Shown here: one piece after another, positions 1-13,100 of the stretch | Layout: each line of letters opens with the position of its first letter | Numbering within the stretch: position 1 is the first letter of the stretch | Translations under genes and position numbers: made by a program | Origin: Nilaparvata lugens | Lineage: Eukaryota > Arthropoda > Insecta > Hemiptera > Delphacidae | NCBI RefSeq assembly: GCF_014356525.2 | Contig: NC_052511.1 | Span: 12,675,675-12,739,674, forward strand | Length of the DNA stretch: 64,000 nt | Direction: 5' to 3' | Notes under the pieces: generated by a model | The model's database searches: none | Seen by the model: only the letters and a program-made list of their open reading frames with translations | What the model was told of the DNA's origin: nothing

Positions 1-75
1 CCATCGGTGGTATTCGAACCCACGAACCAGGCGGTGCTAGCAGACCGAAGTTTGTAGACCAATCCGGCCGGCAAT
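1..75 (-). repeat. tRNA-like SINE head (fragment)
   Basis: Read on the minus strand the piece has a tRNA-like layout with a B-box-like GGGTTCGAATACC. A related head occurs near 31785-31862 on the same strand (shared CTGGT-CGTGGGTTC core). No clover-leaf with a proper anticodon arm is evident, so this is a SINE relic rather than a tRNA gene. Confidence 0.45.
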
Positions 76-232
76 ATTACAATATAGCCTAGTTTCCATT
101 CAGGCAATTTGCAATACCACAACAACAGGACGTGCTGTGCTAGCTTGTTGTGTAATTTTTCCAACTATTCACCCATTGTTTCCATTTCTGCATGAAATTG
201 GGTACAATAACAACCTAGACGCTAACTCAGCA

Positions 233-453
233 CTATAGTGAGGTCCACGTTATAATGGCAGTGGATAAAGATAGAAGAATAGCGATGCCCATTTTCTGCA
301 TTGATTAATTATATTTCTAAACTTTCAAAAACATAGTTGGCATCGTTGTGGACCTAGAAAAGGATAGTACCACCGGCTTTGTCGAATGATAGACAAGGAT
401 AGCAAAACCAAAGTTGATCAAATACTGTCATTATAACGTGGACCTCACTATAG
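233..453. mobile_element. MITE with 30-bp terminal inverted repeats
   Basis: The left end starts CTATAGTGAGGTCCACGTTA and the right end is its reverse complement with one mismatch over 30 bp. It has no coding capacity. Half copies of the same family lie beside both motif-IV exons (about 1142 and 4361) and at about 7816-7915. The flanking duplication is unclear. Confidence 0.8.
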
Positions 454-942
454 CTTTGACGCTAGGTCTAGTGGCCTTGAGTACTATAAAAAATAAATAT
501 ATTATAAAAGTAGCCAAAACCCCCTTATTTTCGGAAATATGACTTACGCATTTAGTATTCTGGGTTGCAGAATCCTTCTATCTTTATTCATAAGGAAGTT
601 AGAATTTGAGGGAAAAAGAGATGACTAATCAATTGTGAAATAGAAGACAGCAACAACACTTGTTTTGCGGCACATTGGGCTGGCGCAATTGTTGCCGAGA
701 AACTGCTGAGTTGAAATGTTGTACCGTTTCCACTTCTACAAGTTCCCGTCATTCGATCTCTAGTCATGTTGCAGCGCTGAATCTGTGGTTAAGGAAACGA
801 GGCTTAAGTACTCATATACTCTTTTGAGCAAGACCGCATTTGCGATAAAAATAATATTTTTTTTACTACTTTCCTGCAACCGTTGTACTGAATTATTTAT
901 AAATTGGAAATACTTGTTTTAATTGTGCGCGTTGCCGGCTAG
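454..942. other. Intron sequence with no recognised feature
   Basis: AT-rich, with no open frame or repeat I recognise. The next upstream coding exon of the helicase gene must lie before base 1, since nothing here encodes helicase motifs. Confidence 0.5.
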
Positions 943-1118
943 GTGCCGTACTGATTTTCTTGCCGGGCTATGAGGAGATAATGCTCGTAATGGACAAGCT
1001 GGCCAAACGGGAGATGAAGGCCAACGAAAGCAAACTCCAATTGGTGGCGCTGCATTCGCAGATGGACACCAATGTCCAGAAGAACGTCTTCCCGCCGGCA
1101 CCCAACGGATTCAGAAAG
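943..1118 (+). CDS. YTHDC2: YTHDC2-like exon with helicase motif IV
   Basis: Acceptor AG at 941-942 and donor GT at 1119-1120. The exon is entered in phase 1 (first two bases complete a codon) and left in phase 0. The peptide begins AVLIFLPGYEEI, the classic start of RecA domain 2 in DEAH helicases, and includes VALHSQMD (motif IVa). It ends FRK, which joins directly to VILSTNLAET of the next exon. The preceding exon is outside the window. A near-identical second copy lies at 4159-4337. This copy keeps the canonical GAVLIFLPG reading and its own acceptor, so it is taken as the ancestral exon. Confidence 0.9.
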
Positions 1119-4100
1119 GTATTCATTCCAAATCAAACACACTATATTGAGGTCCACCTTATAATGGCAGTGGTTTTCGATAGAACACAGTTGCCACCCA
1201 CTTCCTTGCCACTGATTTCTATAGAGGGTAGCTGATACTGGTATATCTGGTGTAATATTTATTAACTGTTCATTCTTGTTTGAAATAATCAATTATATTT
1301 CATTCGTAAAGAACATATATTTTCCAATGATAATTTTCTAAATTCAAATGAAAATGTTTTCGTCTAGAAAAATATTGTTCAATGATTGATTAATTATTTC
1401 AATCAATCAATTTTATTCAAATCAACACAATACAATATACATAAAAGAAATCAAAACACAAAAATCACAATCAAAAATACATTTCTAATAAAATACAAAA
1501 ACAGGCTTCATGGTGGGGTGTGCTGAAAACAAATAAAGGAAGAAAAATACCTAGCCAACTATGGTTTCCCATGTAATAGACAGGTAGAGAGTATAAAAGT
1601 AAGAAATGAAGGGTGAAGAGCAGAAGAATTGGAGAAGAAAGTAGAAAAAAGGGGGGGGAAATGTGCAAAAATTGTAAGCGAGTCCACTTTCAGCAATTGT
1701 ATCTAAAAGAATTGGTCTTGCAAACAGTAGTTTGAGCAGAAATCCCGATGTTTTTTTTTTTTTTTTTTTATTTTCATCCACTGACCACCTGATAAAGGGG
1801 TATAAGGATATGTCAATTTTTCATTAGTCAAACATAAAATGTTATCATCTACCTACGTAAACCTCCATTTTGAGGTTTATAATAATTTCTATACTCCTCC
1901 ACTGAGTAAGCGCAAATGGACAGCAACTCTTTTTTTAATAAAAATCTGAAAACCTTTCCAGAAGTATCTTTTATGTGAGAGGGCAATATGTTGTACATCC
2001 GGATACCTGAACTTCTTACACCTCTCTCATACATAGCACTTTGATGAGCATCTTCTCTTAAATTATTTCTGAATCTGGTTGGATATTGATGAAATGTTTC
2101 GCCTGTATTTAATTCGTTTATGTGTTTCTTTATAAAGCAGACTGTTTCTAGGATATATTGACTTGGGAGTGGTAGAATACCAAGTGCTTTAAAGTAGGGC
2201 CGACAACTTGTTCTAATTGATTCTCCCATCATCACCCTCAATGCCCACTTCTGCAATCTGAACACTTCCACTACACTACTAGAATTTCCCCAAAAAATTA
2301 TTCCACAGTTTAAATGGGAGTGGAACAAAGCGAAATATACACTCTTCAGAGCCATTGAATCAAGAGAAGTTTTCAGGTTTCTCAGAACAAAAATTGCTGA
2401 GATTAGTTTTGTTTTCAGGCTATCCAGATGGGGTCTCCAAGAAAGATCAGAGTCAATCACCACCCCAAGTACTCTTATACTATTTACAGATTCTATTTTA
2501 TGACCATCAATTTTCAAGCTGCCTTCTTTAGTAGTTCGGTATTTCTTTTCGCTCTTCGGTAAAGGTATTTCTTTAGTTTTATCCTTATTCAAAATCAACA
2601 TATTGGCTGATAGCCATTTTTGTAATTTAATAAGGGCTGTTTTGCTCTCTAGTTCAGCATTTGGCTGGCTATTTTACATATATTCATATGTATATATACA
2701 TATATACATATTCATATGGGAGAAAAAGTTACTGTATGTCCAATTTTTAATTTTTAGTTTAGTTTTTCTACTAGTCTTAGAGTCTATGAGGAAGTGGTCC
2801 GGAATAAGGTTTATTATTTTTCGCCACACTGCACAGAAAGCAGCTGTTTTCCAGTCCCTACGTAGATCTGAAAGACCTTGTTTGCAGACGACGTCAGAAA
2901 AGGGTTTCTTTTCCGGGCTAGGCCAGAAAGTTGTCTCTTTCCAGCCGCTCATGGAAGTAGTTAATAAGTCATCCGCTAGATCGGGCAAGTGGCCACTTCC
3001 ATCATCAGCTGAAGTAGCCATGATTTCAGTTCCAGTTTCGAATCAAACTAATTCTCATCCACTAGATCGGGCGAGTGGCCACTTCCATCATCAGCTGAAG
3101 TAGCCATGATTTCAGTTCCAGTTTCGAATCAAACTAATTCTCTTCGCAACCAGTTTTATTCAATAATTATTTATTGTTGATTAGTGCATTCCGAATTTTC
3201 AAAAATGCTTGAAGATGACTGTGGTATTCCAAGTGAAATTTTAAAAGAATCTGAAATCCTGACTGCAAATCTTCTACCAATAAAATCAAGAGATAGGTAC
3301 GATAGCTTAACGAGTATTCTTTATTTTGTCAGCAATACCTGTAGTGTGGCGAAAAATATCGTTCGCACCACGAGCAAAAATGTTTTTCCAGCTCTCAATC
3401 TTTTCTAGTCCTCGGCCTACGGCCTCGGACTTGAAAACCGATTTCGAGCTGGAACAATCTCATTTTCTGCTCTAGGTGCGAAATATACTATTTCCTACAG
3501 TTACGTTGAAAAGTGGGCATTGCTGCACTTATTACAGAACGCAAAGAATCACTTTTCCGCTCTAGTGCGGGAAAAAGTTTTCCTGCACTCCAGATTTGCA
3601 ACATGGCAACGCAAAATAGTTAGTAGGTTATATGGAGCACCAGTGTAGCAAAATCAAAATTAAGTTGGTAACTGTGACTGGTGCACGTTATAAGAATCTT
3701 AAAGAGGTGGACTGTGGTGGATGACAGCAGTTGACAGCACACAGCCGCCATTCAAACACACATACTACATTGTCACAAAGTAAAATTGTGACGAGAAAAT
3801 AATAAATAATATTATTGAAAGACGCTCGGCTATCAGCAATGCTAGCCGACCGCGGAGATAAGGGAGGTACCGATGGCGCACCATCTTCCGCGCATCAAGA
3901 CGATTTCCACCGCCTCTGGCAGCGGCTCAACTCCATCCCCTCCACTTTGGGGGAGTATTTAAAGGCCGGACGAGCCCCAGACCACAGCATTCCGCTCACA
4001 ACCTTCCTGCTCCTTGTACAGCGGCCCGTTGGCTGCCGTACGTCCCCGACCTCCTGTCCTGGTACAGCGGCCCGTTGGCTGCCGTACGTCCCTAACCTTC

Positions 4101-7100
4101 CATCTCCCTAGGGCACAGCGGACCGTTGTCTGCCGTCCCTGTCCTCCCATCTCCCTAGGGCACAGCGGACCGTTTTTCTTGCCGGGCTATGAGGAGATAA
4201 TGCTCGTAATGGACAAGCTGGCCAAACGGGAGATGAAGGCCAACGAAAGCAAACTTCAATTGGTGGCGCTGCATTCGCAGATGGACACCAATGTCCAGAA
4301 GAACGTCTTCCCGCCGGCACCCAACGGATTCAGAAAGGTATTCATTCCAAATCAAACACACTATATTGAGGTCCACCTTATAATGGCAGTGGTTTTCGAT
4401 AGAACACAGTTGCCACCCACTTCCTTGCCACTGATTTCTATAGAGGGTAGCTGATACTGGTATATCTGGTGTAATATTTATTAACTGTTCATTCTTGTTT
4501 GAAATAATCAATTATATTTCATTCGTAAAGAACATATATTTTCCAATGATTATTTCATAAATTCAAATGAAAATGTTTTCGTCTAGAAAAATATTGTTCA
4601 ATGATTGATTAATTATTTCAATCAATCAATTTTATTCAAATCAACACAATACAATATACATAAAAGAAATCAAAACACAAAAAATCACAATCAAAAATAC
4701 ATTTCTAATAAAATACAAAAACAGGCTTCATGGTGGGGTGTGCTGAAAACAAATAAAGGAAGAAAAATACCTAGCCAACTATGGTTTCCCATGTAATAGA
4801 CAGGTAGAGAGTATAAAAGTAAGAAATGAAGGGTGAAGAGCAGAAGAAAAGGAAAACATTGGAGAAGAAAGTAGAAAAAAGGGGGGGAAATGTGCAAAAA
4901 TTGTAAGCGAGTCCACTTTCAGCAATTGTATCTAAAAGAATTGGTCTTGCAAACAGTAGTTTGAGCAGAAATCCCGATATTCATATGGGAGAAAAAGTTA
5001 CTGTATGTCCAATTTTTAATTTTTAGTTTAGTTTTTCTACTAGTCTTAGAGTCTATGAGGAAGTGGTCCGGAATAAGGTTTATTATTTTTCCTACAGTTA
5101 CGTTGAAAAGTGGCCATTGCTGCACTTATTACAGAACGCAAAGAATCACTTTTCCGCTCTAGTGCGGGAAAAAGTTTTCCTGCACTCCAGATTTGCAACA
5201 TGGCAACGCAAAATAGTTAGTAGGTTATATGGAGCACCAGTGTAGCAAAATCAAAATTAAGTTGGTAACTGTGACTGGTGCACGTTATAAGAATCTTAAA
5301 GGGGTGGACTGTGGTGGATGACAGCAGTTGACAGCACACAGCCGCCATTCAAACACACATACTACATTGTCACAAAGTAAAATTGTGACGAGAAAATAAT
5401 AAATAATATTATTGAAAGACGCTCGGCTATCAGCAATGCTAGCCGACCGCGGAGATAAGGGAGGTACCGATGGCGCACCATCTTCCGCGCATCAAGACGA
5501 TTTCCACCGCCTCTGGCAGCGGCTCAACTCCATCCCCTCCACTTTGGGGGAGTATTTAAAGGCCGGACGAGCCCCAGACCACAGCATTCCGCTCACAACC
5601 TTCCTGCTCCTTGTACAGCGGCCCGTTGGCTGCCGTACGTCCCCGACCTCCTGTCCTGGTACAGCGGCCCGTTGGCTGCCGTACGTCCCTAACCTTCCAT
5701 CTCCCTAGGGCACAGCGGACCGTTGTCTGCCGTCCCTGTCCTCCCATCTCCCTAGGGCACAGCGGACCGTTGTCTGCCGTCCCTGACCTCCCATCTCCCT
5801 AGGGCACAGCGGACCGTTGTCTGCCGTCCCTGTCCTCCCATCTCCCTAGGGCACAGCGGACCGTTGTCTGCCGTCCCTGTCCTCCCATCTCCCTAGGGCA
5901 CAGCGGACCGTTGTCTGCCGTCCCTGACCTCCCATCTCCCTAGGGCACAGCGGACCGTTGTCTGCCGTCCCTGTCCTCCCATTTCCCCAGGGCACAGCGG
6001 ACCGTTGTCTGCCGTCCCTGACCTTCCATTCCCCCAGGGCACAGCGGACCGTTGTCTGCCGTCCCTGACCTCCCATCTCCCTAGGGCACAGCGGACCGTT
6101 GTCTGCCGTCCCTGACCTTCCATTCCCCCAGGGCACAGCGGACCGTTGTCTGCCGTCCCTGACCTTCCATTCCCCCAGGGCACAGCGGACCGTTGTCTGC
6201 CGTCCCTGTCCTCCCATCTCCTTAGGGCACAGCGGACCGTTGTCTGCCGTCCCTGTCCTCCCTTTTCCCCAGGGCACAGCGGACCGTTGTCTGCCGTCCC
6301 TGACCTTCCATTCCCCCAGGGCACAGCGGACCGTTGTCTGCCGTCCCTGTCCTCCCATCTCCCTAGGGCACAGCGGACCGTTGTCTGCCGTCCCTATTCT
6401 TCCTTCTCCCCAGGGCACAGCGGACCGTTGTCTGCCGTCCCTATTCTCCCTTTTCCCCAGGGCACAGCGGACCGTTGTCTGCCGTCCCTATCCTGTCTGT
6501 CCTTCCTTTTCCTACTCCACTGGAGCGGAACCGAGGCCGTAAGGCCGATACAAAATTACATCAAAGTGGTGTCATCAGAGAAGAGAGCGACCTTCACGCC
6601 TTCAGAAGCACCAGGAGGTGCTGTTCACGCCAGCTGAGGTACAAAGAAGAAGGAAGAGGAACTTCGACTTGCCTCCTTTCCCCGCCCACATTACGACTGA
6701 GCGAAGTCATCCAGGAGCAACACCTGGGTATCAATCACCCACCTCTGAAGCTACTCAGGGTGTACGTGATAACATTCTATTTTATTTATTAATAATAAAA
6801 TTACACAGATTTACATTTGATGGATTTCAGGCAATTTTACCCATAATTACCCACTTTTCATATTCAATGGTAACTGTAGGTAAAACTTAATGTGAAATAC
6901 GTGCGCAAAGTTCCTCTGCTGCACTCAACAAACCATTCCGCTCTCGCCTACGGCTCGGGCGTAAACGTTTCTTTCGGTGCAGCAAACTGTCACTTTGCGC
7001 ACTAGTTGCACAAATAACTATTTAGTGGTTATATAGATCAACTGTTTCCTTAAACATTAGATATTGGTGTGATATGTGACATATCTATTTGAAGTGGGCC

Positions 7101-10100
7101 TTAAATAATAATTATTTACAATAATTGAATTTAAAGTGCGAGGAAAAAGGTATTTATATTTTATCAAGTATTCAATTACGGTTTTAATATATAATTGTCG
7201 TATTGTCATTACCTTAAAGTCACTAAAAACCATCTCGGTAGGGTACAATCTAGGTTTGTTTAGAATAATTTTAATGATTAGTTTTTGCGCCACGTATAAT
7301 TCCTCAATATGACAGTTGAAACAACCCCCCCCCCCCCCAAACAGCTATGCCATACTGCAGAATTGATTTAACTAGAGCATGATATACCATTTCTAAATTT
7401 TACTTATTTAGAATTTTATTTATTTGATAGAGTTCGTAAGATAAATATCTAATTCTTCTACAGACGGACTTAATATGTACATCCCACTTTAGATGATCAT
7501 CTATTATGATTCCCAAGTATTTAATATTATTGTTTTTTTATAGTGGGTCAATCACAAATACCTGGGTTTGAAGTGCACCTTGAGTGGAGCTTTAATTCTT
7601 CATTATCAACAGGCTGCCCTATTTTATTTAGCTAGTTATGTAGCCAGTTTTATGTGTATTCAAACATAGGATATTTCTATCTAGCCAACTCTTAATTTGT
7701 AGTAAGTTTTGTTCAGCTTTGGTGTGACTAAATTGGTGGGAATACATTTCCATAATTGAGATTTTCATGATTGATTTTGTTAATTAATCATATTTCTATA
7801 TTGTTGAAAGACGATCTGGCAACGTAGAAAAGGATAGAGCCATCTGCTTCGTCGAATGATAGACGAGGATAGCAACACTAATGTTAATCAAATACTGCCA
7901 AAACGTGAACCACACTACAAATTACAACGTGGGAAGTGGTTCTTATTCTGTTAGAAAGTTAATAGTTTTTCTCCCCCAAATACCGCCCCCAATGTCCTAC
8001 TACCCCACCTAATTTCGTCCAACCATAATTCAATCTAACCTTCCTTGGAGCATAACACTAATGATGTATATTGTCATCACTTTGAATAGTTGAAATTTGT
8101 TGACTGTTGGACTGTTGATAGCTGTTAATATTGATCAATATATTTATATTAATATTAATTGACGAAATATTTTATATTTTACATAAGCATCTATTTCCAT
8201 CAACTATAAGCATTTCTCAAATAAAATACATCCGTTTTATGATAGACTAGCAGGTTAACCGTGCTCTGCAAGGAAAACTTGAAAACTTGACAAACTGAAT
8301 ACTCGTCCTACTGAAATTTTGAAGAATTTAAAATAGGCCTATAACCATCCTCGGTAAATTAAGAATCTATGTAGAATTTTGTAGAATTTCAAGTTAATCA
8401 TTTGAGTACCTAGTTCAGAAGTGATGATGCGTCATCCGTGAATATCCTATCCCATACGTGTATAAGCCAGTTATGTCCTATATTATATTATAGATAAACA
8501 TCTGTCGTAGGGCCAAGCCACACGAAGCGTTCTTTTTTTCAGGCGAGTCGGCGGCAGGAAGCTCTCAGATTGGTTGATTATCCGATTATTCTTAAACGTC
8601 AACTCAATCAGCCAATCGGATAGCTCCCTGCTCTGCCGACTTGTCTGGAAACGCTTGTAAAATGCTTCATGTGGCTTGGCCGTTATGATAGGATATTTTA
8701 AACAATGATGACTTTTTGACTTAACTGCATATATTAGAAAAATCTACTGGATTAATCAGTTCTCCTTTTATGATCATTTTCTGCATGTTAGATAATTCCA
8801 TTCGTGAAAACATCTCAAGATCCTTCCCTCACTGATATAAATAATGATATTCCGATTTACAGGTGATATTGTCGACAAATTTGGCCGAGACTTGTATAAC
8901 GTTAACCGATGTTGTATTTGTCATTGACACGGGACTGGTGCGTGAATCTGGCGCAAGAGGTAAATAAATTATTAGGCCTACACTATTTATGATTATTTAT
9001 TACTAGTATGTCTGACTGTAGTTTGCATGAACTGCATACACTTTTGGGTGTGTCTTGTCTCGACAAATTGCAGAAAAATACTTGTAATAATTTTAAGCCG
9101 CTTTATTCAATATGGATGAATATCTTTCACAAAATTATCTTCTTTAAAAGCCAGAATAATTGAGTAACAACCATGGTATTGCACTTGATGATACTCGTGT
9201 ATTCCAATTGAAGCAGTTTTGGGCAAATGCCTGTTGTTTTTACCTGGATTGTATCTGCATATGAATAAATAACTAGTCAAAAGATAGTCTAACTCTGTCT
9301 TCTATGAATTTTATTGATTTCAAGCTTCATTTTGGCATTTTAGCTAGTTTGAATATTATACTTCAATTTTATAACTAAGTTAACAGAAGTTCCAATTTGT
9401 AGGATTGATATCACTCAAAAGAGATTAAAACAAATTAAAAAGGAATTGACAATCACTGTCAATCCTTATCAGGTATTTCTAATTGGTTTCAGTAGTTGTT
9501 ACAGTGTTTCATATTCTGTTTGTATTATCTTTTCATATTTATTTTTCCAGTAGTGATTGTATTTGTAATCTTATTGTACTGATATAACCTAACTTTTACA
9601 TGTATATTATAATGAATCAAGAATTTTATTGGTAAATCCACATACCCCTTCCATAGGCGGTCAATGGATGATAGAAAATATGTATTTTCTGGCTGAAATG
9701 AATCATAGAATCATTGAGAAACATTTTTGAGATCACATTCCGTGCCTCTTGTATACAAGTCTATTACCCGGTGTCCAGGACACTCATTAAATCTGATGGG
9801 TAAATAAACCTATTGATTTAATGGTGCATTGATTTCATAAGTGTTTTAGAATCTATGCTCATGAATGTTTGTTTGAAAAATATTGTAATAAATGAGTGGT
9901 TGTGATTGGTTAGGTGGTCATGCAGTGGTTTGGTGCTCGCAGGCGTGCGTGCGCCAGCGTCGGGCGAGGGCCGGGCGCACCCAGCCGGGGTTCTGCTACC
10001 ACCTATTCAGCGCCGCCCAGTATCAGCTCATGCCGCCACAGCGCAAGCCTCAAATTCCTCTCCAGGTATGTCTGTCCAATCATTGCACTAATCATTCAAT

Positions 10101-13100
10101 GCAATATTCCATTCAATTCAATTCAAATTTATTTCCTCCAAAATTAAAAACTTACAAAGTGTGTTGAATATATACCTCAACCTACTTACTTACTTACTTA
10201 CTCCTCAGCTCTACAGGTCTTTATAACCCTTGGCCTCCCTCACATAGCCTCTCCATCTGTCTCGATCCTCGGCCTGCCTCCTCCAGTTACAAACTCCAAG
10301 CGTCCTTAGATAGCGTTCCACATCATCAGTCCATCTATTTCTTGGTCGACCTTTTCTTCTTTTGTTATATATTTTCTCCTTCCATATACATTTCACCATT
10401 CTCAACATATGCCCCATCCATCTTATTGTGCCAGCTTTTATAGACCGCACAATGTCTTCATTGTTTAAGAATTCCTCTATTTCAAAATCTTTTCTTCCTC
10501 TCCAGAGACCATTCTCAAAAACAGGGCCCAAGATTCTTCTCACCACCTTTCTTTCAAAAATTCTCAGTCTTTGCATATCTCCAGCAGTAAGCACCCATGT
10601 TTCCGATCCGTAACACACCAGAGGCTTCACCAATGCTTTGTATAGTTGCAATTTTGTCGCTCTTGACAGCATTCGAGATTTGAATAACTTTATACAAGCA
10701 TAGTATGCTTTGTTTCCCGCCATGATCCTGTTGTTAATCTCTGCTGAGACTTTTCCACTACTTGTCACAAGTGTTCCCAGATAGACGAATTCGTCTCCCT
10801 GTTGAAATGTGTCGGGTCCAATCTTCATGTCTCTTGCATCTCTCCTACCTACTGCTGGTGACACTCTCAGGTATTTTGTCTTGGTCTCGTTTATCTCTAA
10901 TCCCATTGGTTTGCTATTGCTTGCTAGGGATGTGAAGGCTTCTCTCAAGGCTAGTACTGTTCTCGCTATATACCTCAACCTAGAATAAATAAATTCTATC
11001 AACACTAACAAAAACAACTAAGGCACAAGTTGAGAAATCTGCCTTGGCAGTCACTCTGCATCTCTGGCGTTTTTATGTCAATAAAGATTTTTTTTTCATA
11101 AGTAGTGGAAATGAAACAACTAGCATAAGTGAAAAATCACTTGTTCGCCAGTAGGAGTAGCATATTGTTATCTTTCGGCCCAATTAAAACAAAATTAATA
11201 ATTTGTGTATATATTTTGGCAAAATAAGTTGGGAATTGAGCTCTAAAGGCAAACGCACACAGCAACAGACGGACGTATGCACAAAAACGGAGAAAAAATC
11301 CCTTCTGAGGTATTCCAATATTGCAACGCACCTCAGTCTGTCTGCTTATGTTCGCCCATATCTACATGCAAACGTTTGACTTTTTCTCCGTCTGTCTGCA
11401 TAAGTCTATCTGTTGCTGTGTGTTTTCGCCTTGAGTCTGGTTATATACGGAGAGCTAACGGCTAGTATAAAAAGCTCATAAGGAGCTAAGCAACTTTAAA
11501 TTCCGTCGCGTTGCTATCTCGTAATGTAATGTATACAATAATTCTATACTTGATGAATTAATTAGTACCCCTTTAACTTTTTTTCTGTAGATAGGAGCTG
11601 TTTCGGCTTTAATGTCATCAATTGCCAAAGTGTAAAAATGGTACCTAGTTTACTAGTTGAATCATTTGAAAAAATATTGAGTAGCCCTAGAAAGTATGTC
11701 AATAATTTCACCCTGCTTTTTTTGTTCAAATCGGGAACTAGAGGTCGCAATCTCAAACTATCTGCATTTATTTTCTTCTCGAATCTGTAGTCTTTGATTT
11801 TTTCACTTATAATACACTCTAGCTTGTAACTTCTGATAAGGATCTCAAATAACTGATAACATATCATGTTGTAGAATGAAGTAATCCCACTTTTTTAACC
11901 ACTTCATTTTTTTATAGACTTTCCATGCTTAAAAACAGTCGTCAAGTCACGTCAGAGACTCTAAAATTGGTTAGGTGCGACCTTAAAACTCTGACATCAG
12001 ATCTGTGCCAGCCAGGTCACTCAATACTTATATTCATTTATGGGAGAAACCAATATTTTTCATTAGAAATAATTCAAATAATCTATCTAATTTTTTTAAG
12101 TTCCGCAATATCAACAGACAATCTACAAAAAAGATCTTAAATATTGTTGCTTTGATTTTTTACGATAAAAAATGTAGTATGCATATACTTACTCCTATTT
12201 GAGCTATGCTTACTTTAAAGAACCTTTTTCTGTTCAGTGATGCTCCTGTAATGCGGACGTGACCTTGTTATCAAGGTCATTTGCATGCAGTGTTTTATTT
12301 CGTACAATTTTCAATTTCTATGATTATGTATGTATATTTCAATTATTGAAAATATTTTCTAGTGATTATGTATTTTGTATTTTGGCGAAATTTCTATAGT
12401 ACTATAATTTGGAGTGATTCTGTGGACATCCGTAAAATTTTCATCATGCAAAAAAAGATAATGAGAGTCATTATTGTAGATTGAGGTGAAGAGACTCATG
12501 CAAAGCATATTTCAAAGACCTCAAATCCGCATTTCTCTATCCACATTTCTCAGTTAGAAGCTTATGTTAAAGTAGGGTATACATCAATAAATTCCAATTT
12601 TGTAGAGACAATCATCATTATAATTGTATTCCTAATACATAGAAATGCAGCATTGGAAAAAACTCCATTTTACTCTGGAATGAGACTTTCCAATAGCTGC
12701 CAACAGCCATCAAAATTACAGAATGAGTGATTCCTTTCAAACATGCAGTCAGAGAAATGTTGATAGAGAAAAGCATTTTAATAAAAAAATAGTTCAATAA
12801 CTATAACAGAATAACTTCGTCTCCAAATAAAGCGCTTAGATTTCATGAATTGAGCTTTCAATGTATATTTTTAGATTGGAACAAGTCTATACTGTAATTA
12901 GTATTAATCTAGAAATAACCATTATATTTATGCAGTAACTAGTTATAGCAATTGACAAGTCACCAATCAATATTACAACTAAGGGCCGTGTTCCGAGCTC
13001 GGGATTTGGCTAAGTTCTAGACTTTAAACAGCTGGAGTCAGAAAATTGGCTTTCCAAAACGGGGCGTAGTCGCAGCTTTTATAACAGTAGTCGTAGTTTT

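Larger units (their letters stand above)
954..5770 (+). repeat. Local tandem duplication (units 954-4172 and 4173-5770)
   Basis: Unit B (4173 onward) repeats unit A (954 onward) nearly base for base over the exon body, the following intron, the 3489-4172 stretch and the first satellite copies. Unit A contains two extra segments (about 1746-2708 and 2821-3488), which hold a LINE and an inverted-repeat element. The junction at 4172/4173 joins the 47-bp satellite to the interior of the motif-IV exon. The low divergence implies a recent event, or two haplotypes wrongly joined in assembly. Confidence 0.9.

Noticed and set aside
1..75. Possible tRNA gene
   Set aside because: B-box-like sequence is present, but no acceptable anticodon arm or acceptor pairing could be drawn. 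It is better explained as a SINE head.
2674..3021. Minus-strand frame MATSADDGSGHLPDLADD...
   Set aside because: It lies wholly in an inverted-repeat element with an 86-bp internal duplication. I see no domain, and it is absent from the duplicate copy.
5846..6637. Long open frames on both strands rich in Arg, Gly, Pro and Cys
   Set aside because: They coincide exactly with the 47-bp satellite. Because 47 is not a multiple of three, each strand shows the same peptide in all frames. This is compositional, not coding.
11562..12202. Short frames on both strands between helicase exons 3 and 4
   Set aside because: No family motif, poor codon composition, no splice fit with the helicase.
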